NCBI GenBank assembly: GCA_937948705.1
Contig: CALECF010000010.1
Span: 1 to 54,056 of the forward strand
Reading direction: 5' to 3'
Source: an uncultured Anaerosolibacter sp.
GTDB taxonomy: Bacteria; Bacillota_A; Clostridia; Peptostreptococcales; Thermotaleaceae
DNA: 54,056 nt
Position 1 is the stretch's first letter. Each line of letters opens with the position of its first letter. The translations under genes and the position numbers were made by a program. A model generated the notes under the pieces. It made no database searches. It was not told the origin of the DNA and was given only the letters and a program-made list of their open reading frames with translations. Positions 35,904-43,776 of this stretch are shown here, in pieces.

Positions 35904-36749
35904 ATGAAATCTATCCGATCCATTAAGAAAGTTGTGGAAGGGCAAATGAAAGCAGATGGTGCTGGTGTTAAGTTAGTAAGGGTTTTTGGATACCACGATG
36001 TGAAAGCGTTTGACCCTTTTTTAATGCTGGATGCCTTTGACTCATATAATCCAGAAGATTATACGAAAGGTTTTCCTTGGCATCCCCACCGGGGCATAGA
36101 AACGGTAACCTATTTGATCGAGGGAAATGTGGAACATGGGGATAGCTTGGGAAATAAAGGGAACATCTTAAATGGGGATTGCCAGTGGATGACGGCTGGA
36201 AGTGGCATCATCCATCAAGAAATGCCCAAAGCCAGTGATCGAATGTTAGGTGTTCAACTATGGCTGAATCTACCTGCCCGTGATAAAATGACTGCACCGA
36301 AATATAGAGACATTACGGCAGCTATGATTCCTATCATAGAAGATCAGGGAAGTCTAATTCGTATCATTTCCGGATATTATAATGGAGTCCCTGGCGCCAT
36401 TGAAGGTGATTATGTGAAACCACTATTTATGGATGTCAAGATCAATGGCAGCTGTGAATGGTCATTGGATACAGAGAAGGATTCGACATTATTTATTTAT
36501 ATTGTTGAGGGTGAAGGTTGTTTTGACGGTGAAACCCAAACCTATATATCTGAAAAAAGAGCGGTATTATTCAACGATGGAGAGACATTCCGGGTGAAGG
36601 CATCAGACCGTGGAGTCAGATTTCTTATCTTCTCAGGAAAACCCCTAGGAGAGCCCATTGCATGGGGAGGGCCTATTGTTATGAATACGAAAGACGAATT
36701 GGACCTGGCATTTAGGGAACTTGACGAAGGCGCCTTTATCAAGAAATAA
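35904..36749 (+). CDS. Pirin family bicupin protein, 281 aa
   Basis: Iron-binding bicupin. The N-terminal cupin has the full metal set: two His in HPHRGIETVTY, then His and Glu in AGSGIIHQEM; residues VEHGDSLGN and DCQWMTAGSG are family hallmarks. Pirins have been assigned quercetinase or redox-sensor roles; the substrate is not predictable. The frame begins 12 bases earlier with TTG codons; the GGGGGAGG site leaves TTG at 35901 or the ATG at 35904 as the start. It is upstream of the UbiA and mtn genes but separated by 213 bases. Confidence 0.88.
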   Translation: MKSIRSIKKVVEGQMKADGAGVKLVRVFGYHDVKAFDPFLMLDAFDSYNPEDYTKGFPWHPHRGIETVTYLIEGNVEHGDSLGNKGNILNGDCQWMTAGSGIIHQEMPKASDRMLGVQLWLNLPARDKMTAPKYRDITAAMIPIIEDQGSLIRIISGYYNGVPGAIEGDYVKPLFMDVKINGSCEWSLDTEKDSTLFIYIVEGEGCFDGETQTYISEKRAVLFNDGETFRVKASDRGVRFLIFSGKPLGEPIAWGGPIVMNTKDELDLAFRELDEGAFIKK

Positions 36750-36791
36750 AAAAGATTATGTTTCAGAATCATTTATATTTGGAAAGATAAT

Positions 36792-36822
36792 ACAAGAACT
36801 TCTTCAGGAAAGAGGTTCTTGT
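36792..36822 (+). terminator. Hairpin after the pirin gene
   Basis: ACAAGAAC / GTTCTTGT with a partly paired interior, then a T-containing stretch (CTCATTTC). A weak terminator. Confidence 0.55.
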
Positions 36823-36868
36823 CTCATTTCATTGAGGAATCACTAAATAACCTAGTTTACTCTCCTGA

Positions 36869-36889
36869 GAATAATCATTTTGATTATTC
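36869..36889. repeat. Inverted repeat before the UbiA gene
   Basis: GAATAATCA-TTT-TGATTATTC, a perfect nine-base-pair dyad about 75 bases before the start. Possibly an operator for the UbiA gene. Confidence 0.45.
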
Positions 36890-36962
36890 CATTTGTTCAT
36901 GATAAAATTTGAAAGGACAAGAATTTCATAGATATGTAAAATAGAGAAAGGAGCATTTGCCT

Positions 36963-37910
36963 ATGACGATTCGCAGTTTTTTAAAGTTAGTAGAAATCCA
37001 AACAAAGGTAGCCAGCGTCATTCCCTTCTTCTTAGGGACATTTTATGCTGTATATCGTTTCGATACTTTCAATCTAATGAACTTTCTTCTAATGTTTGTG
37101 TCACTATTATGTATAGATATGGCCACCACAGTCATTAATAATTATCAGGATTTTAAAAGAGCAAATAAAAGATATGGCTATGGCTATGAGCGCCATAATG
37201 CCATTGTAAGCGATAATCTCAAAGAAGCTACAGTCTTAGCAACGATCTTTATACTTTTGGGTATAGCCATACTGTTTGGATTTATATTATTTTTGAATAC
37301 AAACATCGTAGTGTTAGTATTAGGCATCATATCTTTTGGGATTGGCGTGCTTTATTCCTTTGGTCCTATTCCCATATCTCGCACTCCTTTTGGGGAGATT
37401 TTTTCCGGTGGATTCATGGGGTTTATCATTCCTTTCATCGCGATCTATATACATGTATACGATCAAAATATAGTCAATATCGCTGTGGAGGGGGGCATGA
37501 TCAATCTAGATGTTAACATGCTGGAGATCTTGTGGATCGTCTTGGTATCGTTGCCCTCTACTGTGGGAATATCTAATATTATGTTGGCGAATAACATATG
37601 CGATATCGAAGATGATCTGGAAAATAAAAGATATACACTCCCTATTTTTATTGGAAAAGATCACGCGTTAAAAGTTTTTAAGGCACTATATTATATGGGG
37701 TATGCTGCATTGATCATCTTATTGGTTATAGGCGTAGCGCCTTGGGTGTCTGTGATTACGCTGGCTACATTTGTCCTTGTGGACAAACATATAAAGGTCT
37801 TCTATAAAAAGCAGACGAAGAAGGATACTTTTATCGTAGCAGTGAAGAATTTTGTTGTGGTCAATACTACTTTTGCCATAAGCTTGGCTGTGGCTTTAGT
37901 GGTTCGATGA
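36963..37910 (+). CDS. UbiA-family polyprenyltransferase (MenA-like), 315 aa
   Basis: Integral membrane prenyltransferase with about nine helices. Both Asp-rich motifs are present: NNYQDFKRA (near residue 59) and NNICDIEDDLENKRYTL (about 211-227), which bind the prenyl diphosphate through magnesium. The second motif is of the dihydroxynaphthoate prenyltransferase (MenA) type, but the absence of other men genes leaves the acceptor open. ATG chosen over a TTG six bases upstream because AAAGGAG is nine bases from the ATG. Precedes mtnK by 120 bases. Confidence 0.85.
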   Translation: MTIRSFLKLVEIQTKVASVIPFFLGTFYAVYRFDTFNLMNFLLMFVSLLCIDMATTVINNYQDFKRANKRYGYGYERHNAIVSDNLKEATVLATIFILLGIAILFGFILFLNTNIVVLVLGIISFGIGVLYSFGPIPISRTPFGEIFSGGFMGFIIPFIAIYIHVYDQNIVNIAVEGGMINLDVNMLEILWIVLVSLPSTVGISNIMLANNICDIEDDLENKRYTLPIFIGKDHALKVFKALYYMGYAALIILLVIGVAPWVSVITLATFVLVDKHIKVFYKKQTKKDTFIVAVKNFVVVNTTFAISLAVALVVR

Positions 37911-38030
37911 GATTGATGGAATGGTGGTTAAAAGCAAATCCCTAGAACCACAGGGGATTGAAAATCACGGAATATGTATAGGTATAGTATCTATAGGATG
38001 ATAGAGATGAAAAGCTTGAGGGGGGATATT

Positions 38031-39257
38031 ATGTCAAAGTTTTCAATGGGCTATTTTACGATGAAGGAAGAGGATGTCCTTGGTTATGTGACGACTATGC
38101 TGGACTGCTTTGATCATGATGCGGTATTAGGTTGCAAGGAAATCGGAGATGGGAACTTAAATTATGTTTTTAGGATCGTGGATGAGAAATCAGGGAAGTC
38201 CATCATACTGAAACAGGCGGGACCCTGTGCCAGAATTTCTGAGGAATTCAAGGTATCACCAGATCGTAATCGTATTGAAAGTGAGATCCTTCAGCTTCAG
38301 CATCAGTTAGCAGAAGGATTTGTTCCGCGAGTTTTTAAATATGATCCTATCATGAATTGTTGTATCATGGAGGATTTATCCGACCATGTGATTATGCGTA
38401 AAGCATTGATGGAGCACAAAAAGTTTCCTCTTTTTGCAGATCATATTACCACCTTTATGGTAAGGACACTATTACTTACCTCTGATGTGGTGATGGATCA
38501 TAAGGCCAAGAAGGCGTTGGTCAAGAATTTTACAAATCCAGAATTATGTGAGATCACTGAGGATCTTGTCTATACGGAGCCGTTCTTTGACTGTTCAAGA
38601 AATGATGTTTTTCCACCTACCAGAGAATATGCAGAGAAAGAGCTTTGGTCCGATGAGACACTTCTTTTAGAAACTGCGAAGCTCAAGTTTGAGTTTATGA
38701 CCAATGCTCAGTCCTTGCTCCATGGAGATCTCCATACAGGCTCTATATTTATTAAGCCAGACTCTACCAAGGTGATCGATCCTGAATTTGCGTTTTACGG
38801 ACCAGCAGGCTATGATGTAGGGAATCTAATTGCAAACTTGATTTTTGCCTATGAAAATGCAGAGGCGACCATTGAAGATCAGCAAGAAAAATGTGATTAC
38901 AAAGAATGGCTAGAGGAAACAATTATTCAAGTAGTGGATTTGTTTATTCGCAAATTCGAAGCCCTATGGAAGGAACATGCGACAGAAAGAACTGCCAAAT
39001 ATAAAGGATTTGATACCTACTACCTAAACAATATTCTTAGAGATACTGCAGCAGTGGCAGGGTGTGAGTTGTGTCGTAGAATTTTGGGTATTGCCCATGT
39101 GAAAGATATTACCGCCATAGAGAATGTAGAAAAAAGGGTACGAGCAGAAAAAATATGTCTCTCCATAGGAAAGGCCTTTATTCTACAGCGTGAGGAGCTG
39201 AAAACTGGGAGAGATTTTATGAGCATTGTAAAGGATTGGGAATCGAAAATAAAGTAA
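38031..39257 (+). CDS. mtnK: S-methyl-5-thioribose kinase
   Basis: Phosphorylates 5-methylthioribose (and, in characterised enzymes, probably 5-deoxyribose) at C1 with ATP; choline-kinase/APH-like fold. Catalytic motifs are HGDLHTGS (231-238, Asp233) and the metal site IDPEFAFYGPAGYDVGN (249-265). N-terminal EIGDGNLNYVFRI is the glycine-rich loop. 408 residues is the family size. Start chosen at the ATG behind AGGGGGG; the frame is open for 57 bases more. First gene of a tight mtnK-mtnA-transketolase-RLP operon. Confidence 0.93.
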   Translation: MSKFSMGYFTMKEEDVLGYVTTMLDCFDHDAVLGCKEIGDGNLNYVFRIVDEKSGKSIILKQAGPCARISEEFKVSPDRNRIESEILQLQHQLAEGFVPRVFKYDPIMNCCIMEDLSDHVIMRKALMEHKKFPLFADHITTFMVRTLLLTSDVVMDHKAKKALVKNFTNPELCEITEDLVYTEPFFDCSRNDVFPPTREYAEKELWSDETLLLETAKLKFEFMTNAQSLLHGDLHTGSIFIKPDSTKVIDPEFAFYGPAGYDVGNLIANLIFAYENAEATIEDQQEKCDYKEWLEETIIQVVDLFIRKFEALWKEHATERTAKYKGFDTYYLNNILRDTAAVAGCELCRRILGIAHVKDITAIENVEKRVRAEKICLSIGKAFILQREELKTGRDFMSIVKDWESKIK

Positions 39258-39292
39258 ACGACGGATCATCGTTTTCATAGGAAGGTGCAGAA

Positions 39293-40369
39293 ATGGAAAA
39301 ATACATAGAGGTTGGTGCTACGGTCATTCAGTCGGTAAGATTGGATGATGAAAAAGATGCCCTGATCATTCTAGATCAGACGCTGCTGCCAAACGAAAAA
39401 AAGTTTTTAGAGATCAAAAAAATGGAGGATCTGTGGGAGGCTATTCATTCCTTAAGGGTAAGGGGGGCACCAGCCATTGGAATTGCAGCGGGCTATGGTG
39501 CTTATTTAGGCATCAAGGATTCTCAGGCAGCTACATTTGAAGAGTTGTATGAGGATTTTAAAAGAGTAAGGGAGTACTTGGGTTCTTCTAGACCTACTGC
39601 AGTGAATCTGTTTTGGGCCCTAGATCGAATGGAAGCACGATTAAAGGCGGAATCAGGCCAGAGTATAGAAAAGATCAAGGATTCTCTGAGAAATGAAGCT
39701 GAAAAAATCCGCATGGAGGATGAACAGGTTTGCGAAGCCATTGGGAATTATGCCCTTTCTCTTTTAGAACCGAGATGGGGGATTCTAACCCACTGTAATG
39801 CCGGGACCATAGCTACTGCAAAATATGGCACCGCCCTTGCCCCCATTTATTTAGGACAAGCAAAGGGGTATGATTTCAAAGTATATGCCGATGAAACGAG
39901 ACCGCTGTTGCAAGGGTCCAGACTTACAGCTTGGGAACTTAAAGAGGCAGGTGTGGATATAACGCTGATTTGCGACAATATGGCTTCCATCGTCATGAAA
40001 GAAGGTCGTATACAGGCGGTATTGGTAGGTTGTGATAGGGTTGCCGCCAATGGCGATGCCGCCAATAAAATAGGGACCTCTGGTGTTGCCATTTTGGCTA
40101 AACACTATCAAATACCTTTCTATGTTTGTGCGCCCCTCTCTACCATCGATATGAACTGTAAAGAAGGAGAAGAGATTCATATCGAGCTTCGAAGTGAGGA
40201 GGAGATCACTTCGAAGTGGTACGAAAAGCCAATGGCCCCTGCTGGGGTAAAGGCGTATAACCCTTGCTTTGATGTCACGGACCATGAATTGATTACAGCC
40301 ATCATTACGGAAAAGGGGATTGCGTATCCACCATATCACCAAAGCTTGTCCACCATGTTTGATAAATAG
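39293..40369 (+). CDS. mtnA: S-methyl-5-thioribose-1-phosphate isomerase
   Basis: Converts 5-methylthioribose 1-phosphate to 5-methylthioribulose 1-phosphate. Family motifs: RGAPAIGIAAGYG (58-70), HCNAGTIAT with catalytic Cys168, DETRPLLQGSRLTAWEL (200-216) and GCDRVAANGDAANKIGT with catalytic Asp248. At 358 residues it is complete. AGGAAGGTG precedes the ATG; 35 bases after mtnK, and its stop codon overlaps the ribosome site of the transketolase N-terminal gene 11 bases on. Confidence 0.95.
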   Translation: MEKYIEVGATVIQSVRLDDEKDALIILDQTLLPNEKKFLEIKKMEDLWEAIHSLRVRGAPAIGIAAGYGAYLGIKDSQAATFEELYEDFKRVREYLGSSRPTAVNLFWALDRMEARLKAESGQSIEKIKDSLRNEAEKIRMEDEQVCEAIGNYALSLLEPRWGILTHCNAGTIATAKYGTALAPIYLGQAKGYDFKVYADETRPLLQGSRLTAWELKEAGVDITLICDNMASIVMKEGRIQAVLVGCDRVAANGDAANKIGTSGVAILAKHYQIPFYVCAPLSTIDMNCKEGEEIHIELRSEEEITSKWYEKPMAPAGVKAYNPCFDVTDHELITAIITEKGIAYPPYHQSLSTMFDK

Positions 40370-40380
40370 GAGTGAAATAA

Positions 40381-41352
40381 ATGTTAAAGAACGAAATAGA
40401 TGAAAATAGAATAACATGGCAGCAAAGGATTTACGAAGCGGGGAAAGGGATCAGACACCGAGTGATGGAGCATACCATAAAAAACAATGGCGGTTATCTC
40501 AGCCAGGCTTGTTCGGCAGCCGAGATATTTGCAACCCTATATTTAGATGTATTAAATATGGAGATGCCACAAAGTCCATTGATGCCAGGCTCCTTTTTGG
40601 GGGTGCCTGGGTCTGATAATCCAGATCACCTTACAGGGGCAGCTTTCCATGGCGCCAAGGCGCCAGAATACGATAGATTCTTCCTGTCACCAACCCATTA
40701 TTCATTGGTACTGTACGCAGCCCTCATTGAAGCGGGCCGTATGGCAGTCAATGGGTTAGATGAATTTAATAGGGATGGAAGTGTCGTAGAGATGATCGGT
40801 GCGGATCACTCCCCAGGGATGGAGATTATGACCGGCTCCTTGGGACAAGGCATCAGTCAGGCTGCAGGGATTGCCATGGGTAGAAAGCTTAAAAAGGAAA
40901 CTGGTAGAGTCGTTGTATTCTTGTCCGATGGGGAATGTCAATCGGGTCAGTTCTGGGAGGCCGTTCAAGCTATGTCCCATCATAAGCTTGATAATATGGT
41001 GGCCTATGTGGATATTAATGGATATCAATGTGATGGAAAAACCACAACGGTCATGGATATTGAGCCCTTTGATAAACGGTTAGAATCTTTTGGGGCTAGA
41101 GTATTTAGAATCAACGGACATGATGTGGAGGCACTAGCCGCATTAGGAAAGCTCAAGCCCGATGGAAGACCTACATTCATCCTCTGTGATACGGATCCTT
41201 GCAGGGGTGTGGATATCCTTAAGAATCGGATTCCAAAGCTTCATTATGTAAGGTTTAACCATGAAGAAGAACGGGAGCAGTATAGAGCTGTTTACCTAGA
41301 AATGACTGGTCCCACAGGGCAAGGAGGGAAGCAAAATGGAGATATTGTCTAA
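40381..41352 (+). CDS. Transketolase-like protein, N-terminal (TPP-pyrophosphate) half
   Basis: Thiamine-diphosphate-binding half of a split transketolase, 323 residues. The TPP motif reads SDGECQSGQFWEAV and ends at DIN (about 182-213). LSPTHYS (His106) takes the place of the LSNGHGS segment, and ADHSPGMEIMTGSLGQGIS (141-159) is the conserved substrate-channel part. Split transketolases are common in archaea and clostridia, including sulfosugar pathways (SqwGH). Its end overlaps the next gene by 17 bases, so both halves are made together. Acts on a phosphoketose; the substrate is inferred from context (see findings). Confidence 0.9.
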   Translation: MLKNEIDENRITWQQRIYEAGKGIRHRVMEHTIKNNGGYLSQACSAAEIFATLYLDVLNMEMPQSPLMPGSFLGVPGSDNPDHLTGAAFHGAKAPEYDRFFLSPTHYSLVLYAALIEAGRMAVNGLDEFNRDGSVVEMIGADHSPGMEIMTGSLGQGISQAAGIAMGRKLKKETGRVVVFLSDGECQSGQFWEAVQAMSHHKLDNMVAYVDINGYQCDGKTTTVMDIEPFDKRLESFGARVFRINGHDVEALAALGKLKPDGRPTFILCDTDPCRGVDILKNRIPKLHYVRFNHEEEREQYRAVYLEMTGPTGQGGKQNGDIV

Positions 41353-42343
41353 AGTTCATGCAAAAAACTTAGTGAAATGGTCTGCGGACAAGCCAGAGGT
41401 TTTAGTACTTTCAGCAGATTTAACAAGCTCTACAGAAATTGATGGATTTAGAGACACCTATCCACAGCGCTTTTTTTCCATGGGTATCGCGGAGCAGAAT
41501 ATGATGAGCTTTGCAGGTGGCCTTGCTAGGGAAGGATATAAGCCTTTTATTCATACCTTTGCAGTTTTTATCTATAGAAGGGCATATGACCAAATTGCCA
41601 TGTCAATTGCTTACCCTAACTTACCTGTAGTCATGTTTGGATTCTTACCAGGAATCATGACGCCAGGAGGGGCAACCCATCAAGCCATAGAGGATATCTC
41701 TGTCATGAGATCATTACCCAATATGACCATCCTTGAGTGTGGAGATGCAACAGATGTGGAATCTGTGTTAGATGTGGCCGATGCAGTGGATGGTCCCGTT
41801 TATATCAGAATGCTTAGAGGAGAGATTCCTCGCATTTTCCCTGCAACAGAGCCCATGGAATTTGGAAAATCAAGACTAATCAGTGAGGGAAATGATATTG
41901 TTCTGTTAACCAGCGGCATCTGTACAGAAGAAGCACTAAGGGCTTCAAAGGTATTGAGGTCAAGGGGGATATCCATCCATCACCGGCATATCACTACCTT
42001 AAAGCCATTTCAGGACAGTGCTGTAATGGAAGCTATCTCTGCATCTACATACGGCGTTATTACCATGGAAAATCACTCTATTGTTGGAGGTCTAGGGACG
42101 ATTGTAGCTGAGAAGATGGCAGAAGCAGGTATGGGAAAAAAATTGACCAGGATAGGGATTAAGGATACCTTTGTCCACGGCGCAAGTAAGCAGTATTTGA
42201 TGAAAGAATATGGATTGGATGCCATGGCATTGATACATGAAATTGAAAGAATTGTAGATAGGGATTTGAATATAAAAGAAGATGAGTTAACGGAGGCCTT
42301 TGTTGTGGAGGTTCACAGCAAGGCAAAGGCAGAGGCTCTGTAA
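41336..42343 (+). CDS. Transketolase-like protein, C-terminal (pyrimidine) half
   Basis: Pyrimidine-binding and C-terminal domains, 335 residues. The TPP-activating glutamate is Glu53 (GIAEQNM). GGATHQAIEDIS with His115 corresponds to the DGPTHQPVEQ loop, but the preceding segment PGIMTPG differs from the usual GLGED. The ribosome site AAGGAGGG is inside the upstream half's coding sequence, a translational coupling. With the N-terminal half it should form an alpha2-beta2 enzyme. It lies 24 bases before the RuBisCO-like protein. Confidence 0.9.
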   Translation: MEILSKVHAKNLVKWSADKPEVLVLSADLTSSTEIDGFRDTYPQRFFSMGIAEQNMMSFAGGLAREGYKPFIHTFAVFIYRRAYDQIAMSIAYPNLPVVMFGFLPGIMTPGGATHQAIEDISVMRSLPNMTILECGDATDVESVLDVADAVDGPVYIRMLRGEIPRIFPATEPMEFGKSRLISEGNDIVLLTSGICTEEALRASKVLRSRGISIHHRHITTLKPFQDSAVMEAISASTYGVITMENHSIVGGLGTIVAEKMAEAGMGKKLTRIGIKDTFVHGASKQYLMKEYGLDAMALIHEIERIVDRDLNIKEDELTEAFVVEVHSKAKAEAL

Positions 42344-42367
42344 TTCAGTATGGAAGGAGTCCACAAC

Positions 42368-43528
42368 ATGTTTTTTTCTGGTGTTAGTAAATTAACCTTG
42401 CCCGTTGAGCGGTTCACGGTGATCTATAGAGTAGTAGGAGATGAAAAAGAGGCATATGAAAAGGCAAGAGACATCTGCCTCGAACAGACAGTGGAATTTC
42501 CAGAGGACTTGGTTCCAGCGGGGATGATTGCTGACCATATCGTAGGACAGATAAGGTTATTTGAGCCCTATGATGAGAAGAGCTTTCGTGTAGGGGTAAG
42601 TTACCCTGTGGATTGTGCTGCCAGTGAATTAACCCAGCTATTGAATGTGGTTTTTGGGAATATCAGTATGAAGCCAGGAATAAAGGTTTTAGATCTAGAT
42701 CTTCCAGATTCAATACTGAATCATTTTAAGGGACCACGATTCGGAAGGGAAGGGTTAAGAACGCTTTTAGGTGTGGACCAACGACCACTTCTCTTTACTG
42801 CACTGAAACCCATGGGCCTTACCAATGAAGAATTGGCGGAACTTGCCTATAAATTTGCCCTTGGAGGCATTGATATTATTAAAGATGACCATGGACTCTC
42901 CAATCAATCCTTCTCCCCCTTTGAAGAACGGGTGAAGCGATGTGCTGAGGCTGTGGCCAGGGCAAATAGAGAAACGGGATATCAGAGTATTTACATGCCC
43001 AACATTACGGCTCCCTATGGGGAAGTCCTTAATAGGGCAAAGACTGCGAAAAGGTTAGGTGCAGGTGGTCTTTTAATTGCCCCAGGGCTTACAGGACTCG
43101 ATGCCATGCGAGCCGTGGCAGAGGATGATGACATTGGACTACCCATAATGAGTCACCCGGCTTTTCAAGGTAGTTACGTCCTTGGAGATAGTGGTCTTTC
43201 CCATCAAGTGCTGTTTGGTCAGATACCAAGACTGGCAGGGGCAGATGGTACGATATATCCGAATTTTGGTGGACGATTTTCATTTAGTAGGGAAGAGTGC
43301 CAATCCATATCAATGGCTTGTAGTGTTTCAATGGGTCATTTAAAGTCTGTTTTTCCATGTCCTGCTGGGGGGATGAGCCTTCAAAGTATCCCAGAATCCC
43401 TGGGGGTATATGGCAGGGACGTGATATTCTTGGTAGGCGGCGGATTGTTTAAGCAAGGCAATGATATCATCGAAAATAGCAGATATTTCAAGAAGCTTGT
43501 GGAGGAATTTAGTAGCAGGACAGAGTAA
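42368..43528 (+). CDS. RuBisCO-like protein (form IV)
   Basis: Large-subunit fold of RuBisCO, 386 residues. Conserved: Lys147 (LKPMG), Lys172-Asp-Asp (IDIIKDDHG, the carbamate/metal lysine region), His263 (MSHPAFQG), GGG at 357-359. Not conserved: the Glu after KDD is His175, the second KPK lysine is Met149, and the loop-6 lysine is absent (PNFGGRF). So it cannot fix CO2 and should be an isomerase or enolase acting on a sulphur-substituted phosphoketose, as in R. rubrum, where a form IV protein turns methylthioribulose 1-P into methylthioxylulose 5-P. The start has AAGGAG eight bases before. Confidence 0.9.
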   Translation: MFFSGVSKLTLPVERFTVIYRVVGDEKEAYEKARDICLEQTVEFPEDLVPAGMIADHIVGQIRLFEPYDEKSFRVGVSYPVDCAASELTQLLNVVFGNISMKPGIKVLDLDLPDSILNHFKGPRFGREGLRTLLGVDQRPLLFTALKPMGLTNEELAELAYKFALGGIDIIKDDHGLSNQSFSPFEERVKRCAEAVARANRETGYQSIYMPNITAPYGEVLNRAKTAKRLGAGGLLIAPGLTGLDAMRAVAEDDDIGLPIMSHPAFQGSYVLGDSGLSHQVLFGQIPRLAGADGTIYPNFGGRFSFSREECQSISMACSVSMGHLKSVFPCPAGGMSLQSIPESLGVYGRDVIFLVGGGLFKQGNDIIENSRYFKKLVEEFSSRTE

Positions 43529-43539
43529 TAATACTTAGT

Positions 43540-43579
43540 TCACACCCTTAGGTTAAGTATACTTAACCTAAGGGTGTGA
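43540..43579. repeat. Forty-base perfect palindrome after the RLP gene
   Basis: The strand reads the same on both sides of a TATA centre (left arm begins TCACACCCTTAGGTTAAG). There is no spacer and no U-run after it. It may stop transcription or bind a dimeric protein. Confidence 0.8.
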
Positions 43580-43776
43580 TTTGCTATGATTCAGGAACAT
43601 GTAATTTAAATAAGACTTATAAAATAAACTGGTTTTTGATTTGAAAACAATTGAATCAACAAATGGAGTGTGATAGACTAAATTGTAGTAAAGTATATGG
43701 ATAAATGCCTTTTTATGGTAGAATAAGGATAACGTGAAATAGATATAAATCTAGTGGGCGAAAGAGGTAAATTTAC

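Noticed and set aside
37911..38030. SAM riboswitch or T-box before mtnK
   Set aside because: The conserved SAM-I or T-box motifs are not seen; only a small AATCCC/GGGGATT hairpin is present.
40381..42343. Assignment as sulfosugar (SqwGH) transketolase
   Set aside because: No sulfoquinovose genes nearby; flanked instead by mtnK, mtnA and an RLP. Kept only as a comparison class.
42368..43528. True CO2-fixing RuBisCO
   Set aside because: Key residues (KDDE glutamate, second KPK lysine, loop-6 lysine) are replaced, and no phosphoribulokinase or small subunit is present.
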